Shown piece by piece: positions 35,544-44,700 of a DNA stretch of 64,000 nt (the first letter of the stretch is position 1; the number at the start of each line of letters is the position of its first letter). This DNA is from Oscillospiraceae bacterium. GTDB lineage: Bacteria > Bacillota > Clostridia > Oscillospirales > Ruminococcaceae. Position numbers and translations under genes: made by a program. Below the pieces are notes generated by a model. That model did not search any database. It was not told where the DNA came from and was given only the letters and a program-made list of their open reading frames with translations. Location of the stretch: contig JAFXHL010000052.1 of assembly GCA_017536405.1 (NCBI GenBank), forward strand, positions 25,849-89,848, in the 5' to 3' direction.

Positions 35544-36254
35544 ATGGAACCAAAATATAAAAGAATACTTCTGAAACTCAGCGGCGAAGCACTTGCAGGA
35601 GAAAAATCAATGGGACTTGATTATAATATCATTACCGGTATCTGTGAAAGTATAAAAAAATGTTATGATGCTGGTGTTGAAATAGGAATCGTTGTCGGAG
35701 GAGGAAATTTCTGGCGCGGTCGTTCAAGTGGTGCTATGGACAGAACAAGGGCAGATCACATTGGTATGTTAGCGACTGCCATGAATGCACTTGCTGTTGC
35801 TGATATTCTTGAAAGTATTGGAGTTCCTGTAAGAGTTCAGACAGCGATTACTATGCAACAGGTAGCTGAACCTTATCTCAGAAACAGGGCGGTAAGACAT
35901 CTCGAAAAAGGAAGAGTAGTTATATTCGGCTGTGGAACAGGAAATCCATTTTTCTCAACAGACACAGCAGCATCACTCAGAGCTGCTGAAATAGATGCAG
36001 AGATTATTCTTAAAGCGACAATGGTAGATGGCGTATACGATAAAGACCCTAATCAGTACGATGATGCTGTAAGATACTCGACAATCAATTTCAGTGAAAT
36101 CCTTGCAAAGGGTCTTAAAGTTATGGATATGACGGCTGCTTCTATGTGCCGTGATAACAATATACCTATCCTTGTATTTAACCTTGATAATCCTGACAAT
36201 ATTTACAAATCGCTTCTCGGTGAAGATGTCGGAACATTGGTTACAACAGATTAA
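35544..36254 (+). CDS. pyrH: UMP kinase
   Basis: PyrH phosphorylates UMP to UDP and is a hexameric, allosterically controlled enzyme of the amino-acid kinase fold. The 236-residue protein has [13 protein letters not shown], the [12 protein letters not shown] phosphate loop, [16 protein letters not shown], and [22 protein letters not shown]. The ATG at 35544 follows GAGGTGTAAT; the frame can be extended to 35526 but without a site. It heads the standard pyrH-frr-uppS-cdsA-dxr-rseP-ispG-polC run. The tsf and rpsB genes that often precede it are absent, replaced by the SCIFF locus. Confidence 0.98.
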   Translation: MEPKYKRILLKLSGEALAGEKSMGLDYNIITGICESIKKCYDAGVEIGIVVGGGNFWRGRSSGAMDRTRADHIGMLATAMNALAVADILESIGVPVRVQTAITMQQVAEPYLRNRAVRHLEKGRVVIFGCGTGNPFFSTDTAASLRAAEIDAEIILKATMVDGVYDKDPNQYDDAVRYSTINFSEILAKGLKVMDMTAASMCRDNNIPILVFNLDNPDNIYKSLLGEDVGTLVTTD

Positions 36255-36274
36255 TTTGAAAGGACAGATTAAAA

Positions 36275-36829
36275 ATGAAAGAACAGATGAATTCAGCAAA
36301 AGAAAAAATGGAGAAATGTCTTAATTCTCTTAAACATGAATATTCAACAATAAGAGCAGGAAGAGCAAATCCTGCGGTTCTTGATAAAGTTCTTGTAGAT
36401 TATTATGGTGCACCTACACCTGTCAATCAGTTAGCAGCAATCTCTGTTGCTGAAGCAAGAGTCCTTGTTATTCAGCCTTGGGATGCTTCAGCACTTAAAC
36501 TTATCGAAAAAGCAATTCTTGCTTCTGAAATAGGAATTACTCCTACAAATGATGGTAAACTTTTAAGACTTACATTTCCACAGCTTACTGAAGAAAGAAG
36601 AAAGGAACTTTGCAAGCAGATAAAGAAATTTGCTGAAGAAGGCAAGGTTACTATCAGAAATATCAGAAGAGATGCTATGGATAAATTCAAAGCAATGAAG
36701 AAAAATTCTGAAATTACAGAGGACGATCTTGCAAACTGCGAAAAGGATGTTCAGAAACTTACAGATAAGTATGTTGCTGACATTGATAAAGCCGCAGAAG
36801 AAAAAGAAAAGGAAATTATGTCTATCTAA
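36275..36829 (+). CDS. frr: Ribosome recycling factor
   Basis: RRF, with EF-G, splits the ribosome after termination. The 184-residue protein has the family pattern: LNSLKHEYSTIRAGRANPAVLDKV near the N-terminus, VLVIQPWDASALKLIEKAI in the middle and the C-terminal helix with RRDAMDKFKAMKKN. GAAAGGACAGATTAAAA precedes the start, 20 bases after pyrH. The pyrH-frr-uppS-cdsA order is highly conserved. Confidence 0.98.
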   Translation: MKEQMNSAKEKMEKCLNSLKHEYSTIRAGRANPAVLDKVLVDYYGAPTPVNQLAAISVAEARVLVIQPWDASALKLIEKAILASEIGITPTNDGKLLRLTFPQLTEERRKELCKQIKKFAEEGKVTIRNIRRDAMDKFKAMKKNSEITEDDLANCEKDVQKLTDKYVADIDKAAEEKEKEIMSI

Positions 36830-36847
36830 TTTTTGAGGTGCGAAAAT

Positions 36848-37561
36848 ATGTCCGAAAACAATTCATCAAGGCTTCCCGCTCATATAGGTTTTATAATGGA
36901 TGGCAATGGAAGGTGGGCTAAAAAAAGAGGTCTTGAACGCAAATTCGGGCATAAGGAAGGTGCCAGGACATTTAGAAAAATAGTAAGTTACTGTAAAGAA
37001 CTTGGTATAAAATACATTACATTTTATGCTTTTTCTACTGAAAACTGGAAAAGGCCTAAAGATGAAGTAGAATCTATAATGGCGCTTTTTGACCAATATC
37101 TTGATGAAGTAAGAGAACATACAAAAGAAAATGTCAGAGTGATGTTTATTGGTGATAAATCTGCTTTTGATGAAAAATTCAGAAACAAGATGATTGCTCT
37201 TGAAGAGGATTCCAAGGATTTTGACGCAATGACATTGATTCTTGCCATAAATTATGGCGGCCGTGATGATATTATATTTGCTGCAAAACAAGCTGCAGAG
37301 CTTGTCAAAGAGGGTACTATATCATCATCGCAGATAGATGAAAGTTTATTTTCTAATCTTTTATATACCAAAGGTATCCCTGATGTTGATTATATAATAA
37401 GACCCAGCGGGGAATTGCGTTTGTCGAATTTTCTTATATGGCAGGCTGCTTATGCAGAATATTATTTTACAGATATTCTTTGGCCTGATTTTGACAAGAA
37501 GGATCTTGACAAGGCACTTGACGAATTTAAGAATAGAAAAAGACGATTTGGAGGTGTATAA
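36848..37561 (+). CDS. uppS: Undecaprenyl diphosphate synthase
   Basis: UppS extends farnesyl diphosphate with isopentenyl units in cis to make the C55 lipid carrier for cell-wall and teichoic acid precursors. The 237-residue protein has the catalytic HIGFIMDGNGRWAKKRGLER with its key Asp, TFYAFSTENWKRP, and the C-terminal RPSGELRLSNFLIWQAAYAE, where most relatives read RTSGEQRLSNFL. GAGGTGCGAAAAT precedes ATG 36848; an upstream TTG at 36833 lacks a site. It is followed six bases on by cdsA. Confidence 0.97.
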   Translation: MSENNSSRLPAHIGFIMDGNGRWAKKRGLERKFGHKEGARTFRKIVSYCKELGIKYITFYAFSTENWKRPKDEVESIMALFDQYLDEVREHTKENVRVMFIGDKSAFDEKFRNKMIALEEDSKDFDAMTLILAINYGGRDDIIFAAKQAAELVKEGTISSSQIDESLFSNLLYTKGIPDVDYIIRPSGELRLSNFLIWQAAYAEYYFTDILWPDFDKKDLDKALDEFKNRKRRFGGV

Positions 37562-37566
37562 CTGCA

Positions 37567-38394
37567 ATGTTGCAAAGAATAATCACTGCAGTTGTAGGAA
37601 TTTGCGTTGCTTTGGTTCTTGTAATTCTTTCTGGTACGATAGCATATAATTTTACATTAGCAATAATTACAGCTATTCTTTTATGGGAAATTTTACGTGC
37701 TAATAAATGCGATGAACATAAATTATTGTTTGGTGTATGCGTAGCATTTGGCGCGCTATTGCCATTTTTCAAGCTTGAAATTTTAAGCTCATATGTTGAA
37801 ATATTTTATGTGGTTTTTGCTTTGGTTGCTCTTTTTCTCTTTTTGTTTTATTTTCAGAAAATCAAAGTCGAGAAATTTTCGTATATGATAGCATTTACTA
37901 TGCTTATATCGTTTTCTATGAACTGTTTTTTTGAAATTAGAAACAATTATATTCATGGGCTTTATTATCTTTGTCTTACACTTGCAGCATCATGGCTCGC
38001 TGATGCGGGTGCTTATTTTGTAGGAGTTACACTTGGAAAACACAAGCTTTGTCCTTCTATTTCTCCTAAGAAAACAATAGAAGGCGCTGTCGGAGGAGTC
38101 GTTATTACTGCTATCATTTTCAGTCTTGCGTGTTTTGGATATAAACTTGTCCTTGGATGGAACGGTACTGAAATAAATGTTAATTATGTTGTGGCTGTAT
38201 TATTTTCACTTGTAGCATCCTGTCTTGCTATTATAGGTGATCTTGTTGCTTCACTCATAAAGAGACAGGTTGATATAAAAGATTTTGGTAATATAATGCC
38301 TGGCCATGGCGGACTTATGGACAGATTTGACAGTGTTCTTTTAGTAGCACCTGTTATGATGCTTGTCCTCAGATATGTTGAAATTTTTTATTAA
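37567..38394 (+). CDS. cdsA: Phosphatidate cytidylyltransferase
   Basis: CdsA makes CDP-diacylglycerol from phosphatidic acid and CTP, the branch point to phosphatidylglycerol, cardiolipin and phosphatidylserine. The 275-residue integral membrane protein has eight or so hydrophobic segments and the family C-terminal signature SLIKRQVDIKDFGNIMPGHGG followed by MDRFDS, with the acidic residues that bind the metal. SPKKTIEGAVGG is the other conserved loop. GGAGGTGTATAACTGCA precedes the start. It lies between uppS and dxr as usual; a hairpin follows it. Confidence 0.96.
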   Translation: MLQRIITAVVGICVALVLVILSGTIAYNFTLAIITAILLWEILRANKCDEHKLLFGVCVAFGALLPFFKLEILSSYVEIFYVVFALVALFLFLFYFQKIKVEKFSYMIAFTMLISFSMNCFFEIRNNYIHGLYYLCLTLAASWLADAGAYFVGVTLGKHKLCPSISPKKTIEGAVGGVVITAIIFSLACFGYKLVLGWNGTEINVNYVVAVLFSLVASCLAIIGDLVASLIKRQVDIKDFGNIMPGHGGLMDRFDSVLLVAPVMMLVLRYVEIFY

Positions 38395-38402
38395 AATTTA
38401 AA

Positions 38403-38429
38403 GGGAACAAGGTTTTTTATCTTGTTCCC
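38403..38429 (+). terminator. Hairpin between cdsA and dxr
   Basis: GGGAACAAG pairs perfectly with CTTGTTCCC around GTTTTTTAT, but no long T run follows (GTTAAATG). It may be a partial terminator or an mRNA processing or stabilising stem. Confidence 0.55.
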
Positions 38430-38454
38430 GTTAAATGTTTTATGAGGTGGTTTT

Positions 38455-39588
38455 ATGAAAACAATAAGCCTTATCGGAAGCACCGGTTCCATAGGAACAC
38501 AGACTCTTTCGGTGTGTAAAAAATACGGATATAAAGTAAAAGCACTTGCCGCCTATTCAAATGTTTCGCTCCTTGCTTTACAGGCAAAAGAGTTTGCTGT
38601 CGAGTGTGTATGCGTATATAATGATAAATTTTATCCTGTTTTGAAAGAAAAATTGTCAGGAACAAATATAAAAATTCTTTGCGGAATGGAAGGCTTATGT
38701 GAAATCGCATCTCTTGACGGAGTTGATTTGTTCGTTAATTCTGTTGTCGGAATGGTCGGTCTTCTTCCTACCCTTACTGCAATAAATAAAGGAACAGATA
38801 TTGCTCTTGCAAACAAGGAAACACTTGTTGCAGGTGGAAATCTTGTTATGTCTTTAGCCAAAGAGAAAAATGTTGATATTTTTCCTATCGATAGTGAACA
38901 TTCTGCTGTTTTCCAGTGTCTCAGAGGAAACAAAATATCATCTGCAAAGAAAATTATTCTGACAGGTTCGGGCGGGCCTTTTTTTGGCAGAACTGTTGAG
39001 CAACTCAAAAATGTCAGTGTTGACGAAGCGCTTATGCACCCGAATTGGAGCATGGGTAAAAAAATAACAATAGATTCGGCAACTCTTATGAATAAAGGAC
39101 TTGAATATATTGAAGCACGTTGGCTTTTTGATATAAAGGATATTGAGGTTGTGATTCACAGACAAAGTGTTCTCCATTCTGCTGTTGAGTTTGATGATAA
39201 CTCGGTTATCGGTCAACTTGGTGTTCCGGATATGAAAATTCCTATACAATATGCACTTATGTATCCTGAAAGAATGGAATGTGATGTCAAGCCATTATCT
39301 CTTACAGATTATGGGACACTTACTTTCGATAAACCAGATTTAGAAACTTTTGTTGCACTTAAAAGTTGTATAAAAGCGATAAATCTTGGATATTCATATC
39401 CTTGTATTGTAAATGCTGTAAACGAAGTTGCTGTCAGCGCTTTTTTAGAAGGAAAAATATCATTTCTTGATATCGGTAGACTTATTGAAAAATCTCTGGA
39501 TTGTTTTTCACCTAAAAAGATTACATCCTATGAAGATGTTTTAAATATTGATACCGAAGCGCGTGAATTTGCTATGCAAAATATTTGA
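38455..39588 (+). CDS. dxr: 1-deoxy-D-xylulose 5-phosphate reductoisomerase
   Basis: Dxr makes 2-C-methylerythritol 4-phosphate, the first committed step of the MEP isoprenoid route, using NADPH. The 377-residue protein starts ISLIGSTGSIGTQTL, the NADPH-binding loop, and has ALANKETLVAGG, IFPIDSEHSAVFQCL, the metal-binding region and HPNWSMGKKITIDSATLMNKGLE. GAGGTGGTTTT precedes the start. Together with ispG, which follows two genes later, it shows that isoprenoids are made by the MEP route, not the mevalonate one. Confidence 0.98.
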   Translation: MKTISLIGSTGSIGTQTLSVCKKYGYKVKALAAYSNVSLLALQAKEFAVECVCVYNDKFYPVLKEKLSGTNIKILCGMEGLCEIASLDGVDLFVNSVVGMVGLLPTLTAINKGTDIALANKETLVAGGNLVMSLAKEKNVDIFPIDSEHSAVFQCLRGNKISSAKKIILTGSGGPFFGRTVEQLKNVSVDEALMHPNWSMGKKITIDSATLMNKGLEYIEARWLFDIKDIEVVIHRQSVLHSAVEFDDNSVIGQLGVPDMKIPIQYALMYPERMECDVKPLSLTDYGTLTFDKPDLETFVALKSCIKAINLGYSYPCIVNAVNEVAVSAFLEGKISFLDIGRLIEKSLDCFSPKKITSYEDVLNIDTEAREFAMQNI

Positions 39589-39603
39589 TTATAGAGGTAA
39601 TTT

Positions 39604-40647
39604 ATGAGTATTCTTATCACTATTATAATGTTCGGTATAATTATTGCTTTGCATGAATTCGGACACTTTATTGTTGCAAAATTATGCGATGTAAGAATAG
39701 CTGAGTTTTCAATTGGTGTAGGGCCTGCTATTTTTAAGAAAAAAGGAAAAGAAACGTTATTCTGTATAAGATTACTTCCATTCGGCGGATTTTGTATGTT
39801 TGAAAACGATGAAGATGCTGAATATGATGAAAGGGCATTTGAAAATAAAAAAACATGGCAGAAAATAGTAATTCTTCTTGCAGGTGCTGTAATGAATATA
39901 TTACTTGGGTTTATTCTCGTTTTTGTTACAACCTGTCTTGAACCTGGAAAAATAACTTCTACAACTGTTTCGAATTTTTATGAAAATGCAAGAAGCGAAC
40001 AGACAGGACTTAAAGTAGATGACAGAATTATCGAAGTTAATGGAATGAGAGTTTTTGTCGACGGGGATATTTTATATCAGTTCTCTAAAGATAAAGATGG
40101 AGTTTTTGATATGGCCGTCATGAGAGATGGCGAAAAGGTAGAACTTGAAGGAGTTACTTTTGATTTGATTGCAGATGAATCTGGTAATTCAAGTATGGTT
40201 ATAGATTTTACCGTTTATGGTAAAGATAAGACATTTGTGAATATCTGCGAAAGAACAGTAAATCAGACGATATATATTTCAAGAATTGTAATTCTATCTC
40301 TTGTTGACCTTGTGTCAGGTGAATACAGCGTGAGAGATTTGTCAGGTCCTGTCGGCGTGGTTTCTGTGATAGGGAGTGCTATTTCTCCGCAACAGGCATT
40401 TATCAATAATGTTATTACAGTTCTTACAATTTCGTCTTTGATTACTGTAAATGTCGGTATATTCAACCTTATACCATTTCCTGCACTTGATGGAGGAAAG
40501 ATTCTTTTCAGAATTATAGAAGTTATAATCAAAAAGAAAATCAAACCTGAAATTGAAGGAACTATAAGTGCGATAGGAATGTTTCTTTTGTTCGGACTTA
40601 TGATTTTTACTACTTTTAATGATATTTTAAAATTATTTGGAAAATAA
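39604..40647 (+). CDS. rseP: Site-2 protease RseP (M50 zinc metalloprotease)
   Basis: An intramembrane zinc protease that cleaves membrane-bound anti-sigma factors and signal peptide remnants. The 347-residue protein has the HExxH zinc motif ALHEFGHFIVAKL in the first membrane segment, a PDZ domain in the middle (about 110-190, QTGLKVDDRIIEVNGMRV) and the second active-site motif NLIPFPALDGG with its Asp near the C-terminus. Several hydrophobic segments flank these. It lies between dxr and ispG, the usual Firmicute order, and its clients are unknown. Confidence 0.97.
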   Translation: MSILITIIMFGIIIALHEFGHFIVAKLCDVRIAEFSIGVGPAIFKKKGKETLFCIRLLPFGGFCMFENDEDAEYDERAFENKKTWQKIVILLAGAVMNILLGFILVFVTTCLEPGKITSTTVSNFYENARSEQTGLKVDDRIIEVNGMRVFVDGDILYQFSKDKDGVFDMAVMRDGEKVELEGVTFDLIADESGNSSMVIDFTVYGKDKTFVNICERTVNQTIYISRIVILSLVDLVSGEYSVRDLSGPVGVVSVIGSAISPQQAFINNVITVLTISSLITVNVGIFNLIPFPALDGGKILFRIIEVIIKKKIKPEIEGTISAIGMFLLFGLMIFTTFNDILKLFGK

Positions 40648-40659
40648 GGTGTTAAAAAG

Positions 40660-41706
40660 ATGAGAAATATTAAACCTGTAAAAGTTGGTAACTGTATATT
40701 AAATGGCGAAAAAATATATATTCAATCAATGCTCAATACCCGTTCTGATGATATAGAGGGAAGTGTTTTACAGGCGATGTCTCTCGAAAAAGCAGGGTGT
40801 GATATAATAAGGGCAGCGATACCTGACAAAGAGGCTTTGAAACTCATCCCTGCAATAAAAGATAAGATAAATATTCCACTTGTTGCTGATATCCATTTTA
40901 ATTACAGACTTGCTGTTGAATCTGTTGCAGCAGGAATAGACAAGATAAGAATAAATCCTGGCAATATAGGAGATAAGGATAGGGTAAAAGCAGTTGTAGA
41001 TGCGTGCAAATCAAAGAATATCCCTATAAGAATAGGAGTGAATTCTGGTTCTCTTGAAAAAGAAATTCTTGGGAAATATGGTTCTCCTACTCCTGAAGCA
41101 CTCGTTGAAAGTGCGCTCGGACACGTAAAGATACTTAATGAGTGCGATTTTGATGATATTGTTATTTCGATAAAGTCTTCAAATGTAAATAATGTTATCG
41201 GTGCATACAGACTTCTTTCACAGAAATGTGATTATCCTTTACATCTTGGCGTTACTGAAGCAGGAACGGAAAGAATGGGAATTATAAAGTCCTCAATAGG
41301 AATAGGTTCTTTATTATGTGATGGAATAGGCGAAACAATCAGAGTTTCTCTTACAGATGAGCCTATAAAGGAAATTTATGCCGCAAAGGATATTCTTAAA
41401 GCTATAGGTAAATCTGGCGGAGTAAAAATTGTTTCCTGTCCTACTTGCGGAAGAACAAGGATAAATCTTATAAAACTTGCTTCTGATGTTGAAAATGCTG
41501 TTAAGGATATAGAAAAGGATATAACAGTTGCTGTTATGGGATGCGTAGTAAACGGACCGGGCGAAGCGAAAGAAGCGGATATAGGTATCGCAGGTGGCGA
41601 TGGATGTGCAGTTATATTTAAAAACGGAGAGATCATTAAAAAAGTAGATGAAATCGATGCGTTGGATGCACTTATTCACGAAATAGAAAATTATAGGAAG
41701 GAATAG
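40660..41706 (+). CDS. ispG: 4-hydroxy-3-methylbut-2-en-1-yl diphosphate synthase
   Basis: IspG reduces methylerythritol cyclodiphosphate to HMBPP with a 4Fe-4S cluster, the penultimate MEP step. The 348-residue, two-domain protein has the TIM-barrel start GNCILNGEKIYIQSMLNTRS, PLVADIHFNYRLAVES, GVNSGSLEKEIL and the C-terminal cluster domain with SCPTCGRTRI and the second motif VMGCVVNGPGEAKEADIG. It starts 12 bases after rseP and is followed by polC after five bases. Confidence 0.98.
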   Translation: MRNIKPVKVGNCILNGEKIYIQSMLNTRSDDIEGSVLQAMSLEKAGCDIIRAAIPDKEALKLIPAIKDKINIPLVADIHFNYRLAVESVAAGIDKIRINPGNIGDKDRVKAVVDACKSKNIPIRIGVNSGSLEKEILGKYGSPTPEALVESALGHVKILNECDFDDIVISIKSSNVNNVIGAYRLLSQKCDYPLHLGVTEAGTERMGIIKSSIGIGSLLCDGIGETIRVSLTDEPIKEIYAAKDILKAIGKSGGVKIVSCPTCGRTRINLIKLASDVENAVKDIEKDITVAVMGCVVNGPGEAKEADIGIAGGDGCAVIFKNGEIIKKVDEIDALDALIHEIENYRKE

Positions 41707-41711
41707 GAAAT

Positions 41712-44700
41712 ATGCTGATTAGCGAATTTTTGTCAGATTATATTGAAACTTTGCCTGAATCTACTCTTTCAGGGGAAATACTTAAAATAACTCATAATAA
41801 AAAGGTTACAAAGATTAATATTACAGCTGTTTTCAAAGAATTAATCAGTTATGAGGATTTAATTCTTTTCGGGAACGCAATGGCTGATGAACTTGAAATT
41901 TCAGAAGTAAAACTTCTTCCTAAATATACGCCAGATATGTTCTGCATCGAATATTTTCAGGAAATTGTTAAGGAAATAAAAAAAGATCATTCTGTTATAA
42001 ACGGATTTCTTGACGATGCTGATGTAGTTCTTAATGATAATAAACTTTCGGTTACAGTTAAAAACGGAGGATTTGAACTTATAGAAAAAATAAATCCGGA
42101 ACAGATTGTTTCAGATATGATTTTCTCTAAATTTTCCGCAAGATACGAAGTTGAGTTTAAGGGCGAACTTTTTGTTTCGGATGATACATACACAAAAATG
42201 GTAGAGACTATCGATGAGCTTGCGCCTAAGGTTGTAATAAAAGAAAAACCTGCTATTCCTGAATATGTTTATGAAGAAAAAGAATTATCTCAGGTTGAAT
42301 ATGACGATCTTCCTATCGATATTTCTTCGGCAACAATTATCAAGGGTAAAAAAATAAAGACTGATATTTTTGAAATGAAATCTATCAGTGTACAAAGCGG
42401 GGAAGTTACTCTTTGGGGAGATATTTTTTCAAGAGAAGAAAAGGATACCAAAAAAGGAGATAAAACAATCCTTTCTATATTCGTTACAGATTATACAGAC
42501 TCTATAACTATAAAATCCTTTGAATCCAAAGAAAAGATGGAGAATTTCAAGGATTTAAAACCAGGCGCTACAATACTTTTCAGAGGAAAACTTGAATATA
42601 ACGAATTTGACAAAGATATCGTATTTAAAGCAAGCGACATAATGCTTGTTTCGAAGAAAACCAAAACAGATAATGCGAAAGAGAAGAGAGTTGAATTACA
42701 TCTTCATACAAAAATGTCTGATATGGACGGAATAACAGATGTATCGAACCTCATCAAAAGGGCATACAGTTGGGGACATAAAGCTATGGCGATTACTGAC
42801 CATGGTGTGGTCCAGGCTTTTCCTGATGCTATGACTACCATTGACGGAATCAGAAAAAATGGTGGAGAATTCAAGGCTATCTATGGTTGCGAAGCATATT
42901 CTGTTGATGATATAAATGACATTGTAGTCCATAGTAATCATCGGAATCTTAATGATGAAATTATAGTTTTTGATCTTGAAACAACAGGACTTGATCCTCT
43001 TAATTGTAAGATTATCGAATTTGGTGCTGTTAAACTTAAAAATCTCAACAATGAGGGTACATTTGCTATGTTTTCAGATCCTGAAATGCCACTTCCTGAA
43101 AACATAACTAAAATAACAGGAATTAACGATTCTGATCTTATAGGTCAGCCAAAAGAAGAGGAAGCGTTAAGAAAGTTTATTGAGTTCTGTGGCGAAAATC
43201 CGGTTCTTGTAGCGCATAATGCACCATTTGATACAGCATTTATAAGAAATGCATGCGAAAAATATGGGATTGAATTCAAATTCTGTACTATAGATACTAT
43301 ACCTATGTCAAGAATGCTTCTTCCGGGAATGAGAAAATACACTCTTGATCATGTTGCGGATAGTTTGAACCTCGGGAAATTCAATCATCATAGAGCATTG
43401 GATGATGCGGAAATGCTTGCAAGAATTTTCTGTAAACTTATTTCTATGCTTAAAGAAAAGAAAGGCGCAGAAACGGTAGATGATATAAACAAACTTGTTG
43501 AAGATGTTGACCCTCGTCAACTTGAAATGTATCATCAGATTATTCTTGTAAAGGATAGTGTAGGTCTTAAGAATCTTTATAAACTTGTTTCTTATGGATT
43601 TCTTGATTATTACAGAATGAAACCAAGAATACCGCTTTCTGTTCTTCAGAAACACAGAGAAGGTCTTATTGTCGGTTCAGCTTGTGAAGCAGGAGAGGTT
43701 TTCAGAGCAATAGCAAAACATAAACCATGGGATGTTGTGAAACAGATTGCATCTTTTTATGATTATCTTGAAATTCAACCAATAGGCAATAACGAATATA
43801 TGATTCGTGAGGGGAATGTCAAGGACGAAGAAGATCTCAGAAATCTTAACAGAAAAATAGTTGCTTTGGGCGAAGAACTCGGTATACCTGTTGTTGCAAC
43901 CTGTGATGTTCATTTTATGGACAAGAATGACGAAGTTTTCAGAAGAATACTTATGCATTCAAAGGGGTTCAGCGATGCTGATAATCAGGCACCTCTGTAT
44001 TTCAGAACAACAGATGAAATGCTTGAAGAATTCAGTTATTTGGGTGAAGAAAAAGCTTATGAAGTTGTTGTAACAAACACAAATAAGATTGCTGATATGA
44101 TTTCACCCGATATCAGACCGATACCTAAAGGAACATTCACACCTAAAATCGAAGGTGCGGATGAGGATTTACAACGTATTACCTGGGAAAGGGCAAAATC
44201 AATATATGGCGATCCGCTTCCCGAAATAGTTTCAAAGCGTCTCCAGAAAGAACTTGATTCTATTATCAAACATGGATTTGCTGTTCTTTATATGATAGCA
44301 CAAAAACTTGTTGCAAACTCGGAAGCACATGGATATCTTGTGGGTTCAAGAGGTTCGGTAGGTTCTTCTTTTGTTGCCTCTATGGCGGGAATATCTGAGG
44401 TTAATCCGCTGATGCCCCATTATGTTTGTCCTGAATGTAAGTACAGCGAATTTATAACGGATGGTTCTGTAGGTTCTGGATTTGACCTTCCGCCTAAAAG
44501 TTGTCCTAAATGTAATGCTGATATGAAACGAAACGGACACGATATTCCTTTTGAAACATTCCTTGGATTTGACGGAGATAAGGCGCCTGATATCGACCTT
44601 AACTTCTCAGGAGAATTCCAGCTTATGTCTCATAAATATACCGAAGAATTATTTGGTGACGGAAAAGTTTTCAAAGCAGGAACAATAGCATCTGTTCAGG

